NCBI RefSeq assembly: GCF_000701445.1
Contig: NZ_KL370782.1
Span: forward strand, 183,367-247,366
Length of the DNA: 64,000 nt
Reading direction: 5' to 3'
Source of the DNA: Brevundimonas bacteroides DSM 4726
GTDB taxonomy: Bacteria > Pseudomonadota > Alphaproteobacteria > Caulobacterales > Caulobacteraceae
Shown here: positions 45,579 to 53,733 of the stretch, piece by piece
Layout of the letters: each line of letters starts with the position of its first letter
Numbering within the stretch: position 1 is the stretch's first letter
Translations under genes and position numbers: made by a program
Notes under the pieces: generated by a model
Told to the model about the DNA's origin: nothing
Seen by the model: only the letters and a program-made list of their open reading frames with translations
Database searches by the model: none

Positions 45579-45608
45579 AAGGGCGGCGTCCGCGAGGACG
45601 CCGCCCTT
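45579..45608. terminator. Bidirectional Rho-independent terminator
   Basis: AAGGGCGGCGTCC (45579-45591) and GGACGCCGCCCTT (45596-45608) form a perfect 13-base stem with a GCGA tetraloop. T-rich flanks occur on both strands (TTATT rightward, TTTTCGTTT leftward). It terminates the POT transporter gene and the convergent TonB receptor gene. Confidence 0.9.
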
Positions 45609-45631
45609 ATTCGTCGCGCCTGACCCTTCGA

Positions 45632-47728
45632 TCAGAACGTCTTGCGCACCCGGATCTGCCAGAAGGTGCGCGGATCGGTCGGACGCAGTTCGGTGAACAG
45701 GATCGGCCGCGCCGGGGTGCGGTCGGCGAAGACCGTGCGCTCGGCCTGGAAGTCGTTCCAGACATTGACCTGGCCCCGGATCGACCAGGTCGCCGTCGGC
45801 TTCCACTCGATGTTCGCCTCGAAGTAGTCGCTGCCGGTAAAGCCCGAGATCTGGTCCGGCCCATAGTTGAACTGACGCAGGCTCTCCAGATAGGTCACCG
45901 CCCAGTTGATGCGCCAGGTCGTGATGTCCTGAGCGATGGTGAAGCCGGGCTGCGACGGCCGCACGCCCGAGATCGGCCGCTCACGGCCCGTCGTCGGATC
46001 GATCACCGAGGTGTCGTTCCAGGTGTTCCGGAACCGGAACTCGCCGCCCGAGAATCCGGCCCAGTCCATCGGCAGGACGACGTTGACGGCCAGCTGGTCC
46101 AGCGTGGCGTCGCCGATGTTGCCCACGGCCGACAGGCCGTTCGGCAGGGGCAGGCGGTCGATCACGCCCACGATCTCGTCGTGGCGGTAGCCGATGGAGA
46201 CGATGCCGTCGCCGAGGAAGCGCCGCTCATAGGTCAGTTCGCTGATCCAGCGTTCCTCAGGCACCAGGTCGACGTTGCCGCCGAACAGCTGCTCGTCGTC
46301 CAGGTCCGCGCCGGCGGCGAAATCGCCGAAATCGAGCTGGCCCAGTTCGCGCTCGAAACGGAAGCGAAGCTGGTTCTGCGGCATCGGCGTCCAGGTCACC
46401 TGCAGGCGCGGCTTGGCGTAGAAGAAGCTCTCTTCGCGGTCAGCGTCGCCCGACTGGCTGATGGTCGAGGCCTCCAGCCGGACCCCGCCTTCCAGGGTCA
46501 GGTTGGGCCGGATGCGCCAGGTGCCGCGCGCGAAGACCTCGCCCCGGGTCTCCTCGACCTTGATCTGGTCGCTGGGCAGCGGAATGACCACGCCGCCGTC
46601 GCTCAGCTCCTGGGCGATCTCCAGCATGTTGTAGGCGACCTCGCCCCCGGCCTCGAGCGTCACCGACGCCGACCGCTCCCACCGCAGCAAGGAGCGCAGG
46701 ATGCTCTCGGACGTCTCGCCCTCCGATCCGAACCGCTGCAGGGGCCCGGCCACGCCGTTGGTGGTGGTCACGAAGGTCGAGGCGTTCTCGAACTCGCCCC
46801 ACTCGTGGATGAAGCGCGTCTCCGACGTCAGGCCGGTCCGCAGCGGCCGTGTGAACACCGCCCCGAACTCGCCGTTCGCGCCGTCTTCCTCGAAGCGGCT
46901 GTCGCGCAGGATCCCGGGGCCGTCCTGCAAGCTGAACTGGTTGTAGTCGTTCAGGCCATAGCGCGCCGTCAGGTCGATCTTGCCGCCCAGGAAGGCGTCG
47001 GCGAAGTTGACCCGGATGGCCTGCCCCCCGCCGTTCTGGCCGTCGCGCCAGCCCTCGTCGCGGGTGATGTTGCCGGCCGCATCACGCCGGACGACCCGGC
47101 CCACGCCGCGCGAATCGTCGATGGCCACGCCGTCGGCCAGGGTGAAGCCCCAGACCCGCTCGCCCTCGCGGCGCGTGAACTGGTAGCGACCGAAATAGCG
47201 ATCCTCGCCGCCCTCGAAGAAGGCGCCCTCCATCGTCAGGATCTGCTCGGTCGAGGCCGTGGATTTGGTGATGACGTTCACCACCACCGAATAGCCCTGC
47301 ATGTCGATGCCGGGGGCGCCGCCGCGCACCAGCTCGATGCGCTCGACCTGCGCGACCAGGATGCGGCTGATGGCGTTCGACCCCGTGTCGCTCTTGGACG
47401 CCGGGCGAGCCCCGTTGATCAGGATATTGCCCACTGCGCCCTCGAAGCCTCGCGAGCCGTCGCCGTCCTGAACCGAGAAGCCGGGGATGCGGTTGACCAT
47501 GTCCAGCGCCGTGTTCGGGCGCTGATCCGCGAAGAAGTCCGGCGTGAACACCAGAACGCCCTGCTGGCTGGCGTCGACCAGCGGGGCCTGGGTGGTAGGG
47601 CCGGTGGGAACCGGCGTCTGGGCGGTGGCCTGCGGCGGGGTCGCCGGCGGGGCGGGTGCCGTTTGGGCCAGGACGCCCGTGGCGCTGAAGATCATGGCCG
47701 TCGTGGCCAGAAGAATGGACTTGGTCAT
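45632..47728 (-). CDS. TonB-dependent outer membrane receptor
   Basis: A 698-residue receptor with signal peptide (MTKSILLATTAMIFSATGVLAQ), a Pro/Thr-rich linker, a plug (ALDMVNRIPGFSVQDGDGSRGFEGAVGNILINGARPASK, spread), and a barrel ending RTFWQIRVRKTF with aromatic C-terminus. The plug-and-barrel pattern (GILINGARP, SRILVAQVERIELVRGGAPGIDMQG) is of the type common in Caulobacter for sugars or oligosaccharides, but the substrate is not readable. It is monocistronic. Confidence 0.94.
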   Translation of the reverse strand: MTKSILLATTAMIFSATGVLAQTAPAPPATPPQATAQTPVPTGPTTQAPLVDASQQGVLVFTPDFFADQRPNTALDMVNRIPGFSVQDGDGSRGFEGAVGNILINGARPASKSDTGSNAISRILVAQVERIELVRGGAPGIDMQGYSVVVNVITKSTASTEQILTMEGAFFEGGEDRYFGRYQFTRREGERVWGFTLADGVAIDDSRGVGRVVRRDAAGNITRDEGWRDGQNGGGQAIRVNFADAFLGGKIDLTARYGLNDYNQFSLQDGPGILRDSRFEEDGANGEFGAVFTRPLRTGLTSETRFIHEWGEFENASTFVTTTNGVAGPLQRFGSEGETSESILRSLLRWERSASVTLEAGGEVAYNMLEIAQELSDGGVVIPLPSDQIKVEETRGEVFARGTWRIRPNLTLEGGVRLEASTISQSGDADREESFFYAKPRLQVTWTPMPQNQLRFRFERELGQLDFGDFAAGADLDDEQLFGGNVDLVPEERWISELTYERRFLGDGIVSIGYRHDEIVGVIDRLPLPNGLSAVGNIGDATLDQLAVNVVLPMDWAGFSGGEFRFRNTWNDTSVIDPTTGRERPISGVRPSQPGFTIAQDITTWRINWAVTYLESLRQFNYGPDQISGFTGSDYFEANIEWKPTATWSIRGQVNVWNDFQAERTVFADRTPARPILFTELRPTDPRTFWQIRVRKTF

Positions 47729-47849
47729 CGCCTTGGGGTTCCCCTCATTGTGGCGAGAGGTGTGGCGGGATGACGCGTTTCAGTCTCGTTACAAGCGTGA
47801 CAGGTGGATTAAATCGTCGTCACGATTACTGCGCTGTAATCATTGCGAC

Positions 47850-48428
47850 TTATTCGGACGAGTACTGGCCGTGGTCCGAGTAATACGGGCGAGGTCCCGA
47901 AGGCGGCGGCGCCTCGACCGACGGATCTTCGGGGTCATCCCAGCGAGGATCGGGGGTTGCCTCGACCCGCTCGACGCGACGCGAGGGTCCGAACCCCAGC
48001 AGCCGGTCCAGCCCAAACCAGCGCGAGCCGTCGTCCAGGGCATCGCGCCGCGGCGGGGGCGGCGCCTCGACCGGCGGGAAATCCTCCATGGCGATCGGGC
48101 GCGGCATCGGCATGCGTGGCAGATAGGCGAGGTCTCCCTCCGGCCCGGCATAGGCGTCTTCGGGCAGGAAGGTCGGGTCCTCAACGACGGCGATCCGTTC
48201 CAGGGCCGCGTCATCGAAGCCGTCGTTGATCTGGCCGACATCCAGGATGCCGCCCTCGACGATCTCGGGTTCGGGCGGGGTGACCAGGTCGATGGCGATG
48301 CGTGGACCGAGGGCGCGGCCTTCGGCGTCCGTGCCCGGCGCGAAGGTCCAGCCGGCCAGCGCCAGCCCCGCCACGGCGGTCACGGCGGCAACGGCGATCA
48401 GTCGGGGTCGGCGGGCGATCAGGGACAC
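47850..48428 (-). CDS. Membrane-anchored proline-rich protein, hypothetical
   Basis: A 192-residue protein. The GTG at 48428 is chosen: GGAGGAG lies 8-14 bases upstream and the anchor helix (LIAVAAVTAVAGLALAGWTF) then begins at residue 9; the frame extends another 80 residues upstream but that portion overlaps the DUF2256 gene. The periplasmic part is Pro/Asp-rich with RDALDDGSRWFGLDRLLGFG and a tail PDPRWDDPEDPSVEAPPPSG. No known domain. An inverted repeat (GATTAC...GTAATC) at 47824-47841 follows its stop. Confidence 0.78.
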   Translation of the reverse strand: MSLIARRPRLIAVAAVTAVAGLALAGWTFAPGTDAEGRALGPRIAIDLVTPPEPEIVEGGILDVGQINDGFDDAALERIAVVEDPTFLPEDAYAGPEGDLAYLPRMPMPRPIAMEDFPPVEAPPPPRRDALDDGSRWFGLDRLLGFGPSRRVERVEATPDPRWDDPEDPSVEAPPPSGPRPYYSDHGQYSSE

Positions 48429-48462
48429 GGCGGAAGCTCCTCCAGTCGCGCAAACGACCGTC

Positions 48463-48657
48463 TCACGGCGACGGTTCCGCCGTCGAGCCCTTTCGCCTCC
48501 GCTCGCCCCGGCAGCGGTCCGAGCAGGTGGTGATGCTGTCCCAGTCGCGCGCCCACTTGGCCCGCCAGGTAAAGGGCCGGTTGCAGACGACGCAGTCCTT
48601 GGTCGGCAGGTCGCCCTTCCTCGGCGCTGTACCCTTATTGACGTGCTTGCGCGACAT
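48463..48657 (-). CDS. DUF2256 zinc-ribbon protein
   Basis: A 64-residue basic protein with two CxxC-type pairs (DCVVCNRPFTWRAKWARDWD and CSDRC) separated by a Trp-rich segment. That arrangement (C-x2-C, then WxxxWxxxW and CxxRC) is the DUF2256 signature. The start is MSRKHVNKGTAP at 48657; the longer open frame is a chance extension antisense to the MerR gene. Cotranscription with the next gene is possible. Function unknown. Confidence 0.86.
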   Translation of the reverse strand: MSRKHVNKGTAPRKGDLPTKDCVVCNRPFTWRAKWARDWDSITTCSDRCRGERRRKGSTAEPSP

Positions 48658-48711
48658 CCGGCCCTCAAACCTTCCCTTTACGTCCGCGTCAACTTTGCGT
48701 ATGGATCCCGC

Positions 48712-49194
48712 ATGGCGACCGCCGACGATCATCGCACCTATTCGATCCGCCAGCTCTGCCGGGAGTTCGGGGCGACGGCGCGCGCCCTGCGGTTCTATGA
48801 GGACAAGGGGCTTCTGACGCCCGCGCGCAAGGGCCAGACGCGGGTCTACGACGCGCGCGACCGGGCGCGTCTGAAGCTGATCCTGCGCGGGAGGCGGATC
48901 GGTTTCACCCTGACCGAGATCCAGGAGATGCTGGATCTGTATGACAGGAACGACGGCAACACCCATCAGATGGCGATCGCCCTGCGCCGCCATCGCGCCC
49001 AGATCGAGGCCCTGAAGCAGCAGCGCGAGGACCTCGACGCCGCCATCGAGATGGCCGAGGAGGCCTGTGCGGCCATGGAAGCCCGGCTGAAAGAGCAGCG
49101 GCCCGACCTCCTGCCCGGCGCCGAGGAGTACGCCTCGGTGCTGCGCGAACGCCTCGACCACCACCACCATCATCCGTTCAAGCTGAGAGCCTGA
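48712..49194 (+). CDS. MerR-family regulator of acyl-CoA oxidation
   Basis: A 160-residue MerR regulator. The winged helix-turn-helix is at residues 7-75 (TYSIRQLCREFGATARALRFYEDKGLLTPAR, RVYDARDRARLKLILRGRRIGFTLTEI), followed by a long dimerisation coiled coil (HRAQIEALKQQREDLDAAIEM) and a C-terminal tail with five consecutive His (DHHHHHPF). The absence of metal-site Cys fits the group that controls fatty or branched-chain acyl-CoA catabolism (FadR/LiuR-like). It lies 4 bases before an acyl-CoA dehydrogenase, so it probably regulates it. Start ATG 48712. Confidence 0.88.
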   Translation: MATADDHRTYSIRQLCREFGATARALRFYEDKGLLTPARKGQTRVYDARDRARLKLILRGRRIGFTLTEIQEMLDLYDRNDGNTHQMAIALRRHRAQIEALKQQREDLDAAIEMAEEACAAMEARLKEQRPDLLPGAEEYASVLRERLDHHHHHPFKLRA

Positions 49195-49198
49195 CCCC

Positions 49199-50986
49199 AT
49201 GGCCTACAAGGCGCCCGTCCGCGACCTGACCTTCATCCTCAACGAGGTTCTGGAGATCGATCGCTATTCCAACTCTCCGGGCTTCCAGGACGTGTCGTCG
49301 GACCTGGTGCAGCAGATCCTGGAGGAGGGCGCCAAGTTCTCCGAGGAAGTCATCGCCCCCCTGAACAAGGTCGGCGATCAGGAAGGCTGCAAGTGGGACA
49401 ATGGCAAGGTGACCGGCCCGACGGGCTGGAAGGAAGCCTATCAGTCGATGGTAGAGGCCGGCTGGCCCGCTTTGTCGTCCGACCCCGAGTTCGGCGGCCA
49501 GGGCATGCCCGCCGTGGTCGGCATGGCGTTCGGCCAGTTCACGGCGGCGGCGTCGCCGGCGTTTTCCATGTATCCGGGGCTGACCCATGGCTGCTACGAG
49601 GCGCTGCACGCCTCGGGCAGCCCTGAGCAGAAGGCCAAGTATCTGCCCAAGCTGGCCACCGGCGAGTGGGGCGGCACCATGAACCTGACCGAGCCCCAGT
49701 GCGGCACGGACCTGGGCCTGATCCGCACCAAGGCGGTCCCGAACGGCGACGGCAGCTATTCCATCACCGGCCAGAAGATCTGGATTTCGTCGGGCGAGCA
49801 CGACTTCACCGACAACATCATCCACCTGGTCCTGGCCCGCATCGAAGGCGCACCGGCCGGCATCAAGGGCATCAGCCTGTTCGTCGTGCCCAAGATCCAC
49901 GTCAACGACGACGGCTCGCTAGGCGAGCGCAACGCCGGCGTCGGCTGCGCGGGCCTGGAGCACAAGATGGGCATCCACGGCAACGCCACCTGCGTCATGG
50001 CCTACGACGGGGCCAAGGGCTGGCTGGTCGGCGAAGAGAACAAGGGCATGGCCGCCATGTTCATCATGATGAACGAGGCCCGCCTCGGCACGGGCCTGCA
50101 GGGCCTTGCTATCGGCACCGCCGCCTATCAGGCCGCCGTCGAGTTCGCCAAGGACCGCGTCCAGGGCCGCAGCCTGACCGGACCGAAAAACCCGGACGGC
50201 CCCGCCGACCCGATCATCGTCCATCCGGACGTGCGCCGCATGCTGCTGGAGGCCAAGGCCTTCGTCGAGGGCGGCCAGGCCTTCATCCTGTGGACCGCGC
50301 TCCAGGCCGATCTTCAGCGTTCGGACGATGCGGCGACGGCCCAGAAGGCGCGTGACTACATGGGCCTGATCACCCCGGTGCTGAAGGCCTATCTGACCGA
50401 CAAGGGCTTCCACGTCGCGTCCCTGGCCATGCAGGTCCACGGCGGCTCGGGCTACACCGAGCACTATCCGGCCTCGCAGTATCTGCGCGATGCGCGCATC
50501 ACCATGATCTACGAGGGCGCCAACGGCATCCAGGCGCTGGACTTGGTCGGTCGCAAGCTGCCGGCCAACGGCGGCCGGGCCATCATGACCTGGTTCGGCG
50601 ACATCGACGGCTTCGTGGCTGAACACGGTGGAGCGGGCGAGAGCGTCAAGCCCTTCGTCGACGGCCTGGCCGACGCCAAGAAGCAGCTGCAGGAGGCCAC
50701 CATGTGGCTGATGCAGAACGGCATGCAGAACCCGGACAACGCGGGTGCGGCGTCCACGGACTATCTGAACATCTTCGGCCTGACGGCGCTGGCCTATGTC
50801 TGGGCCCAGATGGCGGTCGCGGCCCAGAAGGCGATCGATGCGGGTTCGACCGACCCCTACTACGTCACCAAGCTCCAGACCGGCCGCTACTTCGTCGAGC
50901 GCATCCTGCCCGACGCGGGAGCGCATCTGAAGAAACTGAGGACCGGCGCGGACGTCCTGATGGCCATGCCGGCGGAGGCGTTTTAA
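49199..50986 (+). CDS. Acyl-CoA dehydrogenase, long form with C-terminal domain
   Basis: FAD-dependent acyl-CoA dehydrogenase of 595 residues, about 200 longer than the classical form. N-terminal domain: MAYKAPVRDLTFILNEVLE, typical of the DUF3470-containing fadE5-like group, then GGTMNLTEPQCGTDLGLIRTKA and ITGQKIWISSGEH, FAD-binding and substrate loop. The catalytic base Glu is in MIYEGANGIQALDL. C-terminal 120 residues form the extra helical domain (YVTKLQTGRYFVERILPDAG). It is expressed after MerR; electrons go to ETF. Confidence 0.93.
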   Translation: MAYKAPVRDLTFILNEVLEIDRYSNSPGFQDVSSDLVQQILEEGAKFSEEVIAPLNKVGDQEGCKWDNGKVTGPTGWKEAYQSMVEAGWPALSSDPEFGGQGMPAVVGMAFGQFTAAASPAFSMYPGLTHGCYEALHASGSPEQKAKYLPKLATGEWGGTMNLTEPQCGTDLGLIRTKAVPNGDGSYSITGQKIWISSGEHDFTDNIIHLVLARIEGAPAGIKGISLFVVPKIHVNDDGSLGERNAGVGCAGLEHKMGIHGNATCVMAYDGAKGWLVGEENKGMAAMFIMMNEARLGTGLQGLAIGTAAYQAAVEFAKDRVQGRSLTGPKNPDGPADPIIVHPDVRRMLLEAKAFVEGGQAFILWTALQADLQRSDDAATAQKARDYMGLITPVLKAYLTDKGFHVASLAMQVHGGSGYTEHYPASQYLRDARITMIYEGANGIQALDLVGRKLPANGGRAIMTWFGDIDGFVAEHGGAGESVKPFVDGLADAKKQLQEATMWLMQNGMQNPDNAGAASTDYLNIFGLTALAYVWAQMAVAAQKAIDAGSTDPYYVTKLQTGRYFVERILPDAGAHLKKLRTGADVLMAMPAEAF

Positions 50987-50991
50987 GTCGT

Positions 50992-51162
50992 CCCTCTCCC
51001 ATCGGGAGAGGGCTTGAGGCTCGGAGAGCGTAGCGATCCGCAAGCCGAAAGGGTGAGGGGTTGTGCCCTCACCGGCTTGCACCGTAACCCCTCACCCTTT
51101 CGCGCAAGTCCGATCGCCCGACGGGCTCTCGGGCGCTCAAGCCCTCTCCCTTTGGGAGAGGG
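50992..51162. repeat. Long inverted-repeat element, family B copy 2
   Basis: Outer arms CCCTCTCCCATCGGGAGAGGG-like (50992-51018) and the reverse complement at 51136-51162 match; inner GAAAGGGTGAGGGG (51047-51060) pairs perfectly with CCCCTCACCCTTTC (51088-51101). The outer segments are themselves palindromic. Same architecture as 34533-34685 (double palindrome ends plus GnnTGAGGGG), different sequence. It fills the gap between the two acyl-CoA dehydrogenase genes (50987-51183). Confidence 0.9.
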
Positions 51163-51183
51163 TTCCCAAAGCGGAGTTGATCC

Positions 51184-52347
51184 ATGAACCCCCTGTCCGT
51201 CCCCGAACCCGACTTCATGCAGGACGAGGAGATCGTCCTGTTCTCCGACTCCGTCGCCAAGTGGATCGACGAGCACGCGCCGCCCGAGGCCGTCCAGTCG
51301 TGGATCGCCAACTCCACCGTCCCGCGCGATCTGTGGAACAAGGCCGGCGAGGCGGGTCTGCTGGGCCTGTCCATGCCCGAGGAAGAGGGCGGCATGGGTG
51401 GCGACTATCGCCATGAGGTCGTGCTGATGCGCCAGCTGGGCTGGAAGGGCGCGGACCATTTCGGCATCTCGCTGCACAACGCCATCGTCGCTCCCTACAT
51501 CTGGCACTACGGCACCGAGGAGCAGAAGGCGCGCTGGCTGCCCCGCCTGCTGACCGGCGAACTGGTCGGCGCCATCGCCATGACCGAGCCGGGCGCGGGC
51601 AGCGATCTGCAAGGCATCAAGACCACCGCCATCAAGTCCGGCAACGGCTATGTGGTGAACGGCTCCAAGACCTTCATCACCAACGGCCAGCTGGCCAACT
51701 TCATCATCGTCGTCGCCAAGACCGACCCGGCCGAGGGCGCCAAGGGCACGTCGCTGATCGTGGTCGAGACCGATGGGGCCGAGGGTTTCGAACGCGGCCG
51801 CAACCTCCACAAGATCGGCATGGAGGGCAACGACACCTCCGAGCTGTTCTTCAACGACGTGAAGGTGCCCGGCGAGAACATCATCGGCGGCGCCGAGGGC
51901 CTGGGCTTCATCCAGCTGATGCAGCAGCTGCCGCAGGAGCGCCTGAACATCGCCGTCCAGGGCGTCGCGGCGGCTGAGCGCGGCCTCCACGAGACCCTGG
52001 AATACGTCAAGGGACGCAAGGCCTTCGGCAAGCGGATCCTGGATTTCCAGAACACCCAGTTCAAGCTGGCCGAGGTCAAGACCAAGCTGACAGTGGCCCG
52101 CGTCTTCGTCGACCACTGCATCGGCCTGCACCTGAAGGGTCAGCTGGACGCCGTGACCGCCTCCATGGCCAAATACTGGGTCACGGACATCCAGGGCGAA
52201 ACCATCGACGAGATGCTCCAGCTGCACGGCGGCTACGGCTACATGAACGAGTACCCGATCGCCCAGCTGTACAAGGACGCCCGCGTCCAGCGCATCTATG
52301 GCGGGACGAACGAGATCATGAAGCTGCTGATCGCGCGGTCGCTGTAG
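51184..52347 (+). CDS. Acyl-CoA dehydrogenase, short form
   Basis: A 387-residue enzyme of classical size. Features: AIAMTEPGAGSDLQGIKTTA, VNGSKTFITNGQLANFIIVVAKTD, the catalytic base Glu in QRIYGGTNEIMKLLI, and DEMLQLHGGYGYMNEYPIAQ. The N-terminus (residues 1-120) is the acyl-CoA dehydrogenase alpha domain. ATG 51184 with GGAG upstream. It is cotranscribed with the preceding dehydrogenase only if transcription passes the inverted repeat between them. Confidence 0.94.
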   Translation: MNPLSVPEPDFMQDEEIVLFSDSVAKWIDEHAPPEAVQSWIANSTVPRDLWNKAGEAGLLGLSMPEEEGGMGGDYRHEVVLMRQLGWKGADHFGISLHNAIVAPYIWHYGTEEQKARWLPRLLTGELVGAIAMTEPGAGSDLQGIKTTAIKSGNGYVVNGSKTFITNGQLANFIIVVAKTDPAEGAKGTSLIVVETDGAEGFERGRNLHKIGMEGNDTSELFFNDVKVPGENIIGGAEGLGFIQLMQQLPQERLNIAVQGVAAAERGLHETLEYVKGRKAFGKRILDFQNTQFKLAEVKTKLTVARVFVDHCIGLHLKGQLDAVTASMAKYWVTDIQGETIDEMLQLHGGYGYMNEYPIAQLYKDARVQRIYGGTNEIMKLLIARSL

Positions 52348-52389
52348 GTCGGCTGGGACGTCGCTAACGGTCGTGATAAGGTGCTGGCG

Positions 52390-52617
52390 ATGATCGACTA
52401 TCGCCAGCACATCACCATCGAGCCCGGCAAGCGCGGGGGTCAGGCCACCGTTCGCGGCATGCGGATCACCGTTGCCGATGTTCTGGGTTGGCTGGCGGAA
52501 GGCCTGAGCCACGAGGAGGTCATCGCCGACTTCCCCGAGCTGACGGAAGACGACATCCGTGCCGTGCTCGCCTTCGCGGCCGACCGCCAACGCCGGACCG
52601 TGATCGCCACGGCGTGA
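52390..52617 (+). CDS. DUF433 antitoxin-like protein
   Basis: A 75-residue protein of the DUF433 family (MIDYRQHITIEPGKRGGQATVRGMRITVADVLGWLAEGLSHEEVIADFP, spread). DUF433 is a small winged-helix domain found as the antitoxin partner of Mut7-C/PIN-like genes. ATG 52390; GTG 52381 is an alternative giving three more residues. Its stop overlaps the start of the next gene (GTGA), a typical toxin-antitoxin coupling. Confidence 0.85.
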   Translation: MIDYRQHITIEPGKRGGQATVRGMRITVADVLGWLAEGLSHEEVIADFPELTEDDIRAVLAFAADRQRRTVIATA

Positions 52618-52946
52618 AGCTGCTGTTCGACCAGAACCTGAGCCACCGGCTGCCGGCGCTCCTCACCCACGCCTTTCCGGGATCGAGCCAGGTTCGCCTG
52701 CTTGGCCTGGATCGCGCGGACGACGCAGCCATCTGGCGATACGCGGCCGAGAACGATTTCAGCATCGTGACACTGGATGCCGACTTTGCGGACCTTTCGG
52801 CCCTGCATGGCTCCCCGCCCAAGGTCGTCTGGCTGAAGTGCGGAAATCGGCCCACGGCCTACGTCGAGCAACTCCTGCGGGACCACAGCCTGCGCATCCT
52901 GACGATGGCGGTCGCTGAGGACGTCGACCTGATCGAGATCGCCTGA
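52614..52946 (+). CDS. DUF5615 PIN-like toxin candidate
   Basis: A 110-residue protein beginning VKLLFDQNLSHRLP (the conserved FDQNLS), with DDAAIWRYAAENDFSIVTLDADFAD in the middle. These acidic positions (Asp in FDQN, in TLDADF) match the PIN-like DUF5615 fold, a probable RNase toxin. The start is GTG overlapping the antitoxin stop. The final 30 residues have RPTAYVEQLLRDH. Toxicity is inferred from the pair, not shown. Confidence 0.87.
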   Translation: MKLLFDQNLSHRLPALLTHAFPGSSQVRLLGLDRADDAAIWRYAAENDFSIVTLDADFADLSALHGSPPKVVWLKCGNRPTAYVEQLLRDHSLRILTMAVAEDVDLIEIA

Positions 52947-52949
52947 CGA

Positions 52950-53663
52950 ATGATCCGCCTCCACGTCCCCCAGCCCCTGTCGGCAGGCAGCGCCGTCGCG
53001 CCGACGCTGGACCAGTCGCGATACCTGACCCAGGTCATGCGGCTGAAGGCGGGTGATGCGCTCCTGGTATTCAATGGCGTCGACGGCGAGTGGCGCTGCG
53101 TCGTCGCCGAGGTGCTGAAGAAGGGCGTGATCCTGCGCGCCCAACAACAGGCCCGGCCCCAGGCCTATGGCCCGGACCTCGAACTGATCGTCGCCGTCGT
53201 GAAGAAGGCGCGGGTCGAGACCATCGTCGAGAAGGCCGCCGAGCTGGGGGCGAAACGCGTCCGGCTGGCGATCACCCAGAGGACCAACGCCGACCGCATC
53301 CGTCTCGACCGCCTGGACGCCATCGCTGAGGAGGCCGCCGAGCAGACCGGGCGTCTGGATGTCCCCGCCGTCGACGAGCCGGTGAAGCTGGAGGCCATTC
53401 TGGATAACTGGCAGGACGGCCGCCGGTTGATGTTCTGCGACGAGACCGGCGGGGCGCCGGTCGCCTCCGCGATCAACGGACCCGGCCCCTGGGCCATCCT
53501 GATCGGTCCCGAGGGCGGCTTCTCGCCGGAAGAGCGCGATCGGCTGCGGAGCCTGCCCTTCACCACCGCCGTATCGCTCGGCCCCCGTGTCCTCCGGGCC
53601 GACACAGCCGCCATCGCGGCCATGACCCTGTGGCAGGCGACCATGGGGGATTGGGAGCGATAG
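52950..53663 (+). CDS. rsmE: 16S rRNA m3U1498 methyltransferase
   Basis: SPOUT methyltransferase that methylates U1498 of 16S rRNA. The 237-residue protein starts MIRLHVPQPL, with SRYLTQVMRLKAGDALLVFNG (N-terminal PUA-like domain), KKARVETIVEKAAELGAKRVRLAITQRTN, and the knot region GPEGGFSPEERDRL followed by LGPRVLRADTAA. Family length. It is 3 bases downstream of the toxin-like gene, probably by chance. Confidence 0.96.
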   Translation: MIRLHVPQPLSAGSAVAPTLDQSRYLTQVMRLKAGDALLVFNGVDGEWRCVVAEVLKKGVILRAQQQARPQAYGPDLELIVAVVKKARVETIVEKAAELGAKRVRLAITQRTNADRIRLDRLDAIAEEAAEQTGRLDVPAVDEPVKLEAILDNWQDGRRLMFCDETGGAPVASAINGPGPWAILIGPEGGFSPEERDRLRSLPFTTAVSLGPRVLRADTAAIAAMTLWQATMGDWER

Positions 53664-53733
53664 GCGCGCTCTTGCCCGCCGCCACATTCCCGCCCATCTA
53701 GCCGCGACGGGCGAGGCGTCCGCTGGGGCATTC

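Noticed and set aside
47824..47841. GATTAC...GTAATC inverted repeat as a transcription terminator or operator for the TonB receptor
   Set aside because: Only 6 bases each side and no T-run; function cannot be told.
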